Part shown: piece after piece, positions 28,864 to 36,852 of the stretch | Layout of the letters: each line of letters starts with the position of its first letter | Position numbering within the stretch: the first letter of the stretch is position 1 | Source: Rhodobacter sp. | GTDB taxonomy: Bacteria > Pseudomonadota > Alphaproteobacteria > Rhodobacterales > Rhodobacteraceae | Reading direction: 5' to 3' | NCBI GenBank assembly: GCA_020637595.1 | Contig: JACKKE010000004.1 | Location: 62,001 to 126,000, forward strand | DNA: 64,000 nucleotides | Position numbers and translations under genes: made by a program | The notes under the pieces: model-generated | The model's input: the letters and a program-made list of their open reading frames with translations, nothing else | Told to the model about the DNA's origin: nothing | Databases searched by the model: none

Positions 28864-29415
28864 ATGTATCCCGTCGTCCGGTTCCTCAAGGAAATGCTGA
28901 AATTCCGTGGAAAACCGCTGGGTTTGCACCAGACCCATATCTCGCATCACCTCTGCTGGCCCTGGGATCTGGACCCGTGGATGGAGTTGAACAACGGCCG
29001 CACGCTGACCCTGTTCGACCTCGGCAGGATTCCGCTGATGGCACGGCTGGGGATCGTCCGGGCGACCTCGGACAACGGCTGGGGCATGACCGTCGCCGGC
29101 TCCTCGGTGCGCTATCGGCGGCGGATCCGCATGTTTCAGCGGTTCGAAATGCACAGCCGTCTGGTCGGCTGGGATGCGCGGTTCCTCTACATCGTGCAGA
29201 CCATGCAGCGCGAGGGCGAGGCGCTGAACCAGATCCTGGTGCGGATGGCGACCACCTGCGACACCGGCATCCTGCCTACCGCCACGCTGGTCGCAGCATT
29301 GGGCCAGGCCGAAACCCAGAGCCCCGCACTGCCGGACTGGATCCGCGCCTGGATCGACGCCGAAGCCAGCCGCCCCTGGCCACCGGAACGCACCGACACC
29401 GCACCCGGATCGTAG
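28864..29415 (+). CDS. Thioesterase-like protein, hotdog fold (4HBT/THEM6 type)
   Basis: 183 residues. The block WDLDPWMELNNGRTLTLFDLGR resembles the active-site helix region of 4-hydroxybenzoyl-CoA-thioesterase-like hotdog proteins (D..NNGRY pattern, here NNGRTLTLFD). The strands GMTVAGSSVRYRRRIRMFQRFEM and ARFLYIVQTMQREGE match the hotdog sheet. It likely hydrolyses an acyl-CoA or acyl-ACP, substrate unknown. It is divergent from trhA. The start ATG 28864 has GAGGC about 10 bases upstream, a moderate site. Confidence 0.8.
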   Translation: MYPVVRFLKEMLKFRGKPLGLHQTHISHHLCWPWDLDPWMELNNGRTLTLFDLGRIPLMARLGIVRATSDNGWGMTVAGSSVRYRRRIRMFQRFEMHSRLVGWDARFLYIVQTMQREGEALNQILVRMATTCDTGILPTATLVAALGQAETQSPALPDWIRAWIDAEASRPWPPERTDTAPGS

Positions 29416-29527
29416 AACGCTGCACCGGCCGGCATTTCCGCGGGCAACCGCCCCCCGCCCACGCATTTCGCTTCCCCCGCCCCGGCGGCGCGGCTAGCGT
29501 GGTGCCAAGCAGCACGGAGGCGCAGCC

Positions 29528-30091
29528 ATGAGCGATATCGGCCACAACAACGGGCCCACGATGGAACCCGGCGAGAGCTGGCGCCGCCACTGCTGGGGCA
29601 CGGCGCGCAAACGCCTGCTGCCGACCCTGCCGATCGAGGTGGTGCGCCTGCGGGTGAAACGCGCAGCGGAAATCGGCCTCGACTATCGCACCTATGCGTC
29701 GATCCGCGCCGCGTCCGGTCACGATGTGATCGCGCTTTTGTTCTCCACGAACGCCCTGCGGATGCTGCCCCCCGCACCGACCCTGCCCCAGGACCGCGCC
29801 GAACGTCTCGCCGCGGTCAGCGCGACCGGCCGCGCCGCCCTGGTCCGCGCCCCGCTCCACCCCGACACCGTGCTGACCCTCTCCGGTGGCCGGCTCGACC
29901 AGGCGACCCCGGCGCCGCGCCCCTTCGCCTCGTGGTCGGAAACCCGCACAGCACTGCGTGCCGCCCTCGCCCCGCAGAACTGGCCCGCGGACCGCGTCGT
30001 GCTGATCGGCGACACCCACGAGGAACGCGAATGGTCACAGGCCGCGCGGCTCGCCTATTACCTGCCTGCCGACCGCTTCTTTGCCGCCTGA
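29528..30091 (+). CDS. Protein of unknown function, MSDIGHNNGP type
   Basis: 187 residues, not assigned to any characterised family. It begins MSDIGHNNGPTMEPG, an opening I recall from unnamed Rhodobacterales proteins. The middle is rich in Arg and Leu (LLPTLPIEVVRLRVKRAAEI, YRTYASIRAASGHDVIALLF), suggesting a helical nucleic-acid or protein-binding core. It is soluble with no signal peptide. A GGAGG-like site at 29516-29520 supports ATG 29528. It is followed by repeat copy 4. Confidence 0.75.
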   Translation: MSDIGHNNGPTMEPGESWRRHCWGTARKRLLPTLPIEVVRLRVKRAAEIGLDYRTYASIRAASGHDVIALLFSTNALRMLPPAPTLPQDRAERLAAVSATGRAALVRAPLHPDTVLTLSGGRLDQATPAPRPFASWSETRTALRAALAPQNWPADRVVLIGDTHEEREWSQAARLAYYLPADRFFAA

Positions 30092-30093
30092 CC

Positions 30094-30152
30094 CCCATCT
30101 TTGCGTCCCAAATATCCCGGGGGAGTCGCGCAGCGACGGGGGCAGAGCCCCC
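30094..30152 (+). repeat. Dispersed intergenic repeat, copy 4
   Basis: Opens CCCATCTTTGCGTCCCAAAT, then a G run, GTCGCGCAGCGAC and the hairpin GGGGGC (30138-30143) / GCCCCC (30147-30152). Immediately after it a second perfect hairpin, GGCTCGC GAA GCGAGCC, spans 30156-30172. It lies 2 bases after the unknown gene and probably forms its transcript end. The remaining gap up to leuA (30173-30492) holds the leader region described separately. Confidence 0.78.
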
Positions 30153-30304
30153 ACAGGCTCGCGAAGCGAGCCCGGCCCAAACGGAGGAGCGGATTGCAGA
30201 TCCGCGACGGAGTGCGGGAGCCCCCCGCCATCCCCCTGTCGCCCCCCGTCAAACCGGACAATCAAACCGGGCTAATTCGGGCTTTTCTTTTCACCCCCCG
30301 CCCG

Positions 30305-30310
30305 TATAGT
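30305..30310 (+). promoter_or_regulatory. Candidate -10 box for the leuA leader
   Basis: TATAGT, one mismatch from TATAAT, ends 8 bases before the ATG of a 32-codon leader frame. A good -35 is not visible (CTTTTC lies 17 bases upstream). If real, transcription would start at or near the leader ATG, giving a leaderless leader peptide as reported for trpL in rhizobia. Confidence 0.4.
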
Positions 30311-30317
30311 CCGCCGC

Positions 30318-30416
30318 ATGGACCGCCAGCGCCCCCTTTTCGCGACCGAAATCCTGCCGAGTCAGCCCTGCGGCGGCGCGCAGCTGCGCGGGTTTCAGCT
30401 CCTTAGCGGCCTCTGA
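30318..30416 (+). CDS. Candidate leader peptide of leuA (32 residues)
   Basis: ATG 30318 to TGA 30414-30416 encodes a 32-residue peptide with six leucines, ending QLLSGL. The last three Leu codons are CTC, CTT and CTC, which are less used than CTG in this genome. The stop codon lies inside the 5' arm of a strong hairpin (30410-30445). This is the geometry of a leucine attenuator: ribosome stalling at the Leu codons would change folding ahead of leuA. No T tail follows, so control may act on an alternative structure or on translation. The function is inferred. Confidence 0.5.
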   Translation: MDRQRPLFATEILPSQPCGGAQLRGFQLLSGL

Positions 30417-30445
30417 GCGTGCCTTCGGGCGCGACCGCTCAGAGG
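30410..30445 (+). promoter_or_regulatory. Hairpin overlapping the leader stop codon
   Basis: Perfect ten-base stem CCTCTGAGCG (30410-30419) / CGCTCAGAGG (30436-30445). The loop itself can fold as GCC-TTCG-GGC (30421-30430), a UUCG tetraloop hairpin. It ends 47 bases before leuA. Confidence 0.6.
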
Positions 30446-30492
30446 TATCCAGCGCCCCCGCACCGCTTCAGGAACATCGATTTCATCGAGAC

Positions 30493-32061
30493 ATGACCAT
30501 GACCGACAAGACCGACCAAGACCGCGTTCTGATTTTCGACACCACACTGCGCGACGGCGAACAGTCGCCCGGCGCGACGATGACCCACGAGGAAAAGCTG
30601 GAAATCGCGGGCCTGTTGGACGAGATGGGCGTCGATATCATCGAGGCGGGCTTTCCGATCGCTTCTGAGGGCGATTTTGAGGCCGTCCGCGCCATCGCCC
30701 AGCGGGCCGAAACCTCGGTGATCTGCGGTCTGGCCCGCGCCAGCTTCACGGATATCGACCGCTGCTGGGAAGCGGTGCAGCATGCGCGCAAGCCGCGCAT
30801 CCACACCTTCATCGGCACCTCGCCGCTGCACCGCGACATCACCGCGCTGGATCAGCAGGGCATGATCGACAAGATCGCCGCCACCGTGACCCATGCGCGC
30901 AACCTGTGCGACAACGTGCAGTGGTCGCCGATGGACGCGACCCGGACGGAACACGACTTTCTCTGCCGCGTCGTGGAAACCGCGATCCGCTGCGGCGCGA
31001 CGACGATCAACGTCCCCGACACCGTCGGCTATACCGCCCCGCGCGAGAGCGCCGATCTGATCCGCATGCTGCTCGAGCGCGTGCCGGGTGCCGATACGGT
31101 GGTCTTCGCGACGCATTGCCACAACGATCTGGGCATGGCGACCGCCAACGCCCTGGCCGCGGTCGAGGCCGGCGCGCGCCAGATCGAATGCACGATCAAC
31201 GGGCTGGGCGAGCGCGCAGGCAACACCGCGCTGGAAGAGGTGGTGATGGCGATGCGCGTGCGCAACGACATCATGCCCTGGCGCACCGGCATCGACACCA
31301 CCAAGATCATGCACATCAGCCGCCGGGTCAGCCAGGTCTCGGGCTTTGCCGTGCAGTTCAACAAGGCGGTGGTCGGCAAGAACGCCTTTTTGCATGAATC
31401 CGGCATCCATCAGGACGGCGTGCTGAAGAACGTCCAGACCTTCGAGATCATGCGCCCCGAGGACATCGGCCTGAACGCCAAGAACATCGCGATGGGCAAG
31501 CATTCCGGCCGCGCGGCGCTGCGTGCCAAGATGGCCGAGCTGGGCTATGAGCTGGGTGACAACCAGCTCAAGGACGCGTTCGTGCGCTTCAAGGCGCTCG
31601 CCGACCGCAAGAAGGAAGTCTATGACGACGACCTGATCGCGCTGATGGCCGACAGCGCCGCCTCGGCGGTCGACGATTACCTGCAGGTGAAAAAGCTGCG
31701 CGTGATCTGCGGCACCGAAGGCCCGCAGGAGGCCGAACTCACGATGTCCGTCGGCGGCGAGGAGAGGTTCGTCGATGCCACCGGCGACGGGCCCGTGGAC
31801 GCGGTGTTCAACGCGGTCAAGATGCTCTATCCGCACGGCGCCAAGCTGGACCTCTATCAGGTGCAGGCGGTGACCGAGGGGACTGACGCGCAGGCGACGG
31901 TCTCGGTGCGTCTCAGCAAGGACGGGCGCGTCTTTACCGGCCAGTCGGCGGATACGGATACGGTCGTGGCCTCGGCCCGCGCCTATGTCAACGCGCTCAA
32001 CCGGCTGCACGCGGGCCAGGGCCGGACGTCGAACTCGGCGCTGATGCAATCGGCGGGCTGA
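30493..32061 (+). CDS. leuA: 2-isopropylmalate synthase
   Basis: First committed step of leucine biosynthesis: acetyl-CoA plus 2-ketoisovalerate. 522 residues, normal for LeuA type 1. The catalytic and metal-binding motifs are FDTTLRDGEQSPGATM near residue 15-30 and ATHCHNDLGMATANALAAVEAG (the HxH metal ligands). The QVSGFAVQFNKAVVGKNAF and ESGIHQDG blocks are typical. The C-terminal third is the regulatory domain that binds leucine for feedback. ATG 30493 and 30499 are both possible; the ribosome site is weak (TCGAGA), which fits control through the leader upstream. Confidence 0.98.
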   Translation: MTMTDKTDQDRVLIFDTTLRDGEQSPGATMTHEEKLEIAGLLDEMGVDIIEAGFPIASEGDFEAVRAIAQRAETSVICGLARASFTDIDRCWEAVQHARKPRIHTFIGTSPLHRDITALDQQGMIDKIAATVTHARNLCDNVQWSPMDATRTEHDFLCRVVETAIRCGATTINVPDTVGYTAPRESADLIRMLLERVPGADTVVFATHCHNDLGMATANALAAVEAGARQIECTINGLGERAGNTALEEVVMAMRVRNDIMPWRTGIDTTKIMHISRRVSQVSGFAVQFNKAVVGKNAFLHESGIHQDGVLKNVQTFEIMRPEDIGLNAKNIAMGKHSGRAALRAKMAELGYELGDNQLKDAFVRFKALADRKKEVYDDDLIALMADSAASAVDDYLQVKKLRVICGTEGPQEAELTMSVGGEERFVDATGDGPVDAVFNAVKMLYPHGAKLDLYQVQAVTEGTDAQATVSVRLSKDGRVFTGQSADTDTVVASARAYVNALNRLHAGQGRTSNSALMQSAG

Positions 32062-32065
32062 CAGC

Positions 32066-32105
32066 CATCGGCAAGGGGGCGACCACCGCAGCCCCCTTGC
32101 CGATG
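32066..32105 (+). terminator. Long hairpin after leuA
   Basis: Perfect 15-base stem CATCGGCAAGGGGGC (32066-32080) / GCCCCCTTGCCGATG (32091-32105) with a 10-base loop, starting 5 bases after the leuA stop. No T run, yet its strength marks it as the likely leuA transcript end. The remainder of the gap to 32334 shows nothing further. Confidence 0.7.
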
Positions 32106-32334
32106 CGCCGCACGGGCACCACCGGCGCAATCCTGGCGTGGATCTGTGGGGCTATCCGGCCAATCGGCAGGCAGATCTGGTCAACGAGTGTTCTCCATTT
32201 GCATCGGTCGCCCGGCTTGACCCGCAAAGGCTGACAAGACCCGTGGCATTTCGTCGCCACGCGGGTTAGCCTGTGCTAAAAGAAGTCGCCCATCCCCTCA
32301 AACAATCGAGGCGACGCCGAGGCAGCATAGGTCC

Positions 32335-33969
32335 ATGTGGTTTCAGACACGAAAGTCGATCCTCCGTCGTGCCGTTGACGCGACGTCCTCCGAAAGGCCG
32401 GCCCGCAAGACAGGGGCGCTGGCCGCTCTGCTTTGTGCTGCGTGCCTGAGCCCCTTTGCCGCCGCCGACAGGGCCTATGCCCAGGAAGCCGACTTCAGCC
32501 TGTCGACCGACCAGGCCGCGCTGCGGCGCGTCTCGGGCATGCTGATGCTGGATTACAGCAGCCTGACACTGTCCAACGGCGGCGACTTCGACCTGATGAG
32601 CCTGCATTATCTGCAGCGGGTCAACGACTGGCTCTCGTACGGGGTCGGCGCCTTTGCCCCGATGACCGAAGGAAATTACGGCGGCTTCTTCGGCGCGGAC
32701 CTCGCGCTGCACGCCCAGCGGCAGATTTACGGCAACTGGTTCATCAATGGCGGTCTGGCCTTCGGCGTCGGAGCGGGCGGGCAAAGCCTCGGGCAATCCC
32801 GCACCTTGTCTGGCGACGGCGTGTTCGGCCGCGTCTATGCCGGGATTGGCTACCAGGCACGTCACTTCAGTTTTGGTGTGAACTACGCCCGCGTCGCGAT
32901 CCTGAATTCGCAGATCAACGACGGCACGCTCAGTTTCTTCGTCCAGCGACCGCTGCATTTCTCGGTCGGTCGCTACGCCGATGCCGGGCGGATCGTGAGA
33001 GCGGACACCCCCGGTCTGCCCGAGCACGAGAACATCCTCTCGTTTCAGGCAAACAACTTTGTGCAAATCAATCCGACCGGTAGCTACACCGGCGACATTG
33101 GCAATGCGTCGGTCCAGTTCACCCATTTCCTGAACCGCGATGTCTATACCTTCATCGCAGCCGATCTCGGCACAACGGGCGTTCCGTTGTATAATCAGGC
33201 CCATGCAGGCATTGGCCGCCGCTTTGCGCTGACGCGCAACGTCAACCTGTATACCCAGTTGGGCGTGGGCAGCAGTGGCTGGGCGACGAATACCGTCGAC
33301 ACCGGTCCGGGCTTCTTCATCTACCCCAAGGCCACGCTGGAATACCTGTGGCACAACGGGCTGGGCCTGACCCTCGCGGCGGGCTACATGCGCGCCCCGC
33401 TGGGAACCTCGCGCAACTGGACCGTCGGGGTGGGGCTGAACTACCACCTCTCGCGTGGCGAGGCGGAGCCGGACGGCGACTATGCCCTGCGCGGCGTGCG
33501 CCTGAACGTCCTGGGCCGTCGCACCTCGCGCGTGTTCTATAATGGCCGGACCTCGGAACCGTTGAACCTGATCGCCGTGCAGGCCGACTATGTCCTGAAC
33601 GACCACTGGTATCTCACCGGCCAGATCGCCGCCGCCGGCAATACCTTCCGCAGCTACGCGGGCTATGCCGAGGCCTATGCCGGCCTCGGTTGGCAAAGCC
33701 GGATGTTTGCCTCGGGCAGGCTGCAGGCCTATGCGCAGCTGATGTATGGGATCAACCCTGTCGGCATCGACCCGGCGCACGAGGTCGGCGGCCTGCTCTA
33801 TCCCGCGCTGGGGATGTTCTATCATGTGAACGACCGGCTCTCGGTCTATAGCCAGCTGGGGACAGTCGTCTCGACCGGCCAATACCTGAGCGGCATGAAC
33901 AACAGGTTCCGCCACTCCTCGCTGGGGTTCGGCCTGACCTATCGCTTCACGCTTCCGACTCGGTCATAG
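32335..33969 (+). CDS. Outer-membrane beta-barrel protein, unknown function, apparently two-module
   Basis: 544 residues. A positively charged start and a hydrophobic core (about 25-45) ending AYAQ form the signal peptide. The rest is dominated by alternating beta strands rich in Tyr, Phe and Gly. The C-terminus carries GLTYRF, an aromatic outer-membrane assembly signal, followed by a short tail. The halves resemble each other: RFALTRNVNLYTQLGVGSSG (about 300-320) parallels FYHVNDRLSVYSQLGTVVST near the end, and the stretch after residue 85 parallels that after about 415. No family name is recognised; a bacterial surface or transport role is possible. It stands alone. Confidence 0.8.
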   Translation: MWFQTRKSILRRAVDATSSERPARKTGALAALLCAACLSPFAAADRAYAQEADFSLSTDQAALRRVSGMLMLDYSSLTLSNGGDFDLMSLHYLQRVNDWLSYGVGAFAPMTEGNYGGFFGADLALHAQRQIYGNWFINGGLAFGVGAGGQSLGQSRTLSGDGVFGRVYAGIGYQARHFSFGVNYARVAILNSQINDGTLSFFVQRPLHFSVGRYADAGRIVRADTPGLPEHENILSFQANNFVQINPTGSYTGDIGNASVQFTHFLNRDVYTFIAADLGTTGVPLYNQAHAGIGRRFALTRNVNLYTQLGVGSSGWATNTVDTGPGFFIYPKATLEYLWHNGLGLTLAAGYMRAPLGTSRNWTVGVGLNYHLSRGEAEPDGDYALRGVRLNVLGRRTSRVFYNGRTSEPLNLIAVQADYVLNDHWYLTGQIAAAGNTFRSYAGYAEAYAGLGWQSRMFASGRLQAYAQLMYGINPVGIDPAHEVGGLLYPALGMFYHVNDRLSVYSQLGTVVSTGQYLSGMNNRFRHSSLGFGLTYRFTLPTRS

Positions 33970-33983
33970 GCGTCGGCCGGGAA

Positions 33984-34056
33984 AGGGGGGCTGTCTGCCC
34001 CCCTCTTCGCCTGCGGCGAATTCACCCCCCGAGAGTATTTGCGACAAGGTGAGGGA
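33984..34056 (-). repeat. Dispersed intergenic repeat, copy 5 (reverse)
   Basis: Reverse-orientation near copy of 20850-20920. The hairpin AGGGGGGC (33984-33991) / GCCCCCCT (33997-34004), loop TGTCT, is followed by GAATTC (34019-34024), a C run and CAAATACTC on the minus strand. The orientation would give the barrel gene a terminator-like end on the plus strand as well. Confidence 0.78.
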
Positions 34057-34138
34057 GTTCCGGTCGAGCGGACAGCACCTGACCATTTCGTGACCCCCCG
34101 GCCCGGCAGTTTCACGCCGATTGCCGACCGCCGGACCC

Positions 34139-34168
34139 TTTACGTTGCGGGGCTTGCAGGCCTATAAG
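34139..34168 (+). promoter_or_regulatory. Candidate mreB promoter
   Basis: TTTACG (34139-34144), 18-base spacer, TATAAG (34163-34168). It lies 62 bases upstream of the mreB ATG and is followed by an 8-base hairpin GCCCCCGC/GCGGGGGC at 34180-34200 in the presumed 5' leader. Promoter calls from sequence alone are weak in this group. Confidence 0.4.
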
Positions 34169-34230
34169 GACGCCCAATCGCCCCCGCCCTTCGCGGGGGC
34201 CAATCATGCTTTTCTCGGGACACCTGCCTC

Positions 34231-35268
34231 ATGGTTGGAATTACGGGCCTGTTTTCGTCCGATATGGCGATCGACCTCGGCACGGCGAACACGCTGGTCT
34301 ACGTCAAGGGACGCGGGATCATCCTGAACGAACCCTCGGTGGTGGCCTATCACGTCAAGGACGGGCGCAAGCAGGTTCTGGCCGTGGGCGAGGACGCCAA
34401 GCTGATGCTGGGCCGCACGCCGGGATCCATCGAGGCGATCCGCCCGATGCGCGACGGCGTCATCGCGGACTTTGACGTCGCCGAGGAGATGATCAAGCAC
34501 TTCATCCGCAAGGTGCACAAACGCTCGACCTTCTCGAAACCGAAGGTCATCGTCTGCGTGCCCTATGGCGCAACCCCGGTTGAAAAGCGCGCGATCCGTC
34601 AGTCGGTGCTGTCGGCGGGCGCGCGCCGCGCCGGCCTGATCAGCGAACCGATCGCCGCGGCCATCGGCGCCGGCATGCCGATCACCGACCCCACCGGCAG
34701 CATGGTCGTCGACATCGGTGGCGGCACCACTGAGGTGGCCGTGCTCTCGCTCGGTGACATCGTCTATGCGCGCTCGGTCCGCGTCGGCGGCGACCGCATG
34801 GACGAGGCGATCATCAGCTATCTGCGTCGCCACCAGAACCTGCTGATCGGGGAATCCACCGCCGAGCGGATCAAGACCACCATCGGCACCGCCCGTATGC
34901 CCGACGACGGGCGCGGCAAGGTGATGCAGATCCGCGGCCGCGATCTGCTGAACGGCGTGCCCAAGGAAATCGAGATCACCCAGGGCCAGGTCGCCGAGGC
35001 GCTCAGCGAAACCGTGCAGACGATCTGCGAAGCGGTGATGATCGCACTCGAAACCACGCCCCCGGATCTGGCCGCCGACATCGTCGACCGTGGCGTGATG
35101 CTGACCGGTGGCGGCGCGCTGCTGGGCGATCTGGATCTGGCGCTGCGCGAGCAGACCGGGCTGATCATCACCGTTGCCGACCAGTCGCTGAACTGCGTCG
35201 CGCTGGGGACCGGCAAGGCGCTGGAATACGAAAAACAGCTGCGTCACGCCATCGACTACGAAAGCTGA
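34231..35268 (+). CDS. mreB: Rod shape-determining actin homologue MreB
   Basis: Bacterial actin that organises the lateral-wall elongation complex under the inner membrane. 345 residues, the normal length. Actin-fold motifs are AIDLGTANTLVYVKGRGI (phosphate 1), SMVVDIGGGTTEVAV (phosphate 2) and GVMLTGGGALL (adenosine). The amphipathic N-terminus MVGITGLFS may aid membrane contact. It heads mreB-mreC-mreD-mrdA-rodA, separated from mreC by only 29 bases. Confidence 0.99.
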   Translation: MVGITGLFSSDMAIDLGTANTLVYVKGRGIILNEPSVVAYHVKDGRKQVLAVGEDAKLMLGRTPGSIEAIRPMRDGVIADFDVAEEMIKHFIRKVHKRSTFSKPKVIVCVPYGATPVEKRAIRQSVLSAGARRAGLISEPIAAAIGAGMPITDPTGSMVVDIGGGTTEVAVLSLGDIVYARSVRVGGDRMDEAIISYLRRHQNLLIGESTAERIKTTIGTARMPDDGRGKVMQIRGRDLLNGVPKEIEITQGQVAEALSETVQTICEAVMIALETTPPDLAADIVDRGVMLTGGGALLGDLDLALREQTGLIITVADQSLNCVALGTGKALEYEKQLRHAIDYES

Positions 35269-35297
35269 CCGGGAAGTCCGCCCCCGAGAGGTAAACC

Positions 35298-36320
35298 TTG
35301 GCCACCGAACGCTCCAACGAGGCCGATTATGTCCGCCCCGTGCGGCGCCTCGTGATCGGGGTGCTGGCGGTGGTGCTGCTGGGCCTGTTTCTGCTGTGGC
35401 GCATCGACAGCCCCCGGGTCGAGCGGTTCCGCACCGCAGTCGTCGATGCCGTCGTGCCGAACATGGACTGGGCGATGGCCCCGGTCACCCGCGTCGCGCG
35501 GATGGTCGAGGATTTCAGCAGCTATGCCCGGATCTATGAACAGAACCAGGAACTGCGCCGCGAGTTGCAGCAGATGCGCGCCTGGCGCGAAGCGGCACTG
35601 CAGCTGGAACAGCGCAACGCTCAGCTTCTCGACATGGCGCAGGTGCGGCTGGACCCTCAGTTGACGCATGTCACCGGCGTGGTGATGGCCGATGCCGGCA
35701 GCCCGTTCCGCCAGTCGGTCCTGCTGAACGTGGGCGAACGCGACGGGATCGTTGACGGCTGGGCAGTGATGGACGGGCTGGGGCTGGCCGGGCGGATCGC
35801 CGGCGTGGGCCAGCGGTCGGCGCGGGTGATCCTGCTGACCGATTCCAACAGCCGGGTGCCGGTGCTGGTGCAGCCGACCGGGCAGCGGGCGCTTCTGTCG
35901 GGCGACAACACGGCGATGCCGGTGCTGGATTTCGTCGAGAACGCGGGCGACCTGCGCCCTGGCGACCGGGTGGTCAGCGCCTCGGACGGCGGGGTCTTTC
36001 CGCCGGGCCTGCTGGTGGGCGAGGTGGTGCTGGCCTCGGACGGGCGCCTGCGGGTGATGCTGGCCGCGGATTACGGGCGGCTCGACTTCCTCAGGGTGCT
36101 GCGCTCGCGCCCGGCCGAGCGGATCGAGCAGACCGGCGCCCTGCTGCGCCCGGTCGACGAAAGCGGCGCGCCGCTGGACCCGGCCAGCGGCCTGCCCCTG
36201 GCGCCGGTGAACCCGGACGTCGCAATCCCGCCCGAGGGCGACACCCTGCCCGATGCCGGCCCGCTGGAGCCGGTTCCGGCCCTGCCCACCCCGCTCGAGG
36301 CCGGGGGCGCGAATGAATGA
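35298..36320 (+). CDS. mreC: Rod shape-determining protein MreC
   Basis: Bitopic periplasmic scaffold of the elongation complex. 340 residues. One transmembrane helix (LVIGVLAVVLLGLFLLW, about 17-34), a coiled coil (about 75-110, NQELRRELQQMRAWREAALQ) and the MreC beta domains with SPFRQSVLLNVGERDGI and GRIAGVG follow, with a Pro-rich tail. The start appears to be TTG 35298, supported by GAGAGG 5-10 bases upstream and the lack of any ATG before the membrane helix. It overlaps mreD by 8 bases. Confidence 0.96.
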   Translation: MATERSNEADYVRPVRRLVIGVLAVVLLGLFLLWRIDSPRVERFRTAVVDAVVPNMDWAMAPVTRVARMVEDFSSYARIYEQNQELRRELQQMRAWREAALQLEQRNAQLLDMAQVRLDPQLTHVTGVVMADAGSPFRQSVLLNVGERDGIVDGWAVMDGLGLAGRIAGVGQRSARVILLTDSNSRVPVLVQPTGQRALLSGDNTAMPVLDFVENAGDLRPGDRVVSASDGGVFPPGLLVGEVVLASDGRLRVMLAADYGRLDFLRVLRSRPAERIEQTGALLRPVDESGAPLDPASGLPLAPVNPDVAIPPEGDTLPDAGPLEPVPALPTPLEAGGANE

Positions 36321-36852
36321 GCTTCCCCGGCTGAACACGCTGGCCTATCTGGGCCTCTGGCTGGCGATCGCGGCCGGGCTGATCCTGATGCGGATGCTGC
36401 CGTTATCCTCGGGCCAGGGTGGCTGGCCGGCCCCCGACGTGCTGCTGGCGCTCACCCTCGCCTGGGTGCTGCGCCGGCCGACACAATTACCCGCCCCGGT
36501 CATCGCCCTGGTCTTTCTGGTCGAGGATCTGTTCCTGATGCGCCCGCCGGGCCTCTGGGCACTGACCGTGCTGGTCGGCACCGAGTTCCTGCGCCGCCGC
36601 CAGTCGGTGGTGCGGGAACTGAACCTGATGCTGGAATGGGGCATGGTGGCAGCGGTCATTACCGCGATGTTCTTTGCCTACCGGATGGGTCTTGCGATTG
36701 TGATCGCGCCGCGCGCGCCGCTTGACTTGAGCCTCATGCAACTTGTCTTCACTGTGCTGGTCTATCCGCTGGTGGTCTGGGGGCTGCAGAACGTGCTGCG
36801 CGTGCGCAAGCCCGCGACCGGGGAACTCGACGAGCTGGGCCGCAAGCTATGA
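36313..36852 (+). CDS. mreD: Rod shape-determining membrane protein MreD
   Basis: 179 residues with five or six hydrophobic segments, as expected for the polytopic MreD component of the elongasome. PAPDVLLALTLAWVLRRP is the most recognisable block. ATG 36313 overlaps the end of mreC; a frame extending further upstream is only an overlap shadow. It overlaps mrdA as ATGA at 36849-36852, so the genes are translationally coupled. Confidence 0.93.
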   Translation: MNELPRLNTLAYLGLWLAIAAGLILMRMLPLSSGQGGWPAPDVLLALTLAWVLRRPTQLPAPVIALVFLVEDLFLMRPPGLWALTVLVGTEFLRRRQSVVRELNLMLEWGMVAAVITAMFFAYRMGLAIVIAPRAPLDLSLMQLVFTVLVYPLVVWGLQNVLRVRKPATGELDELGRKL

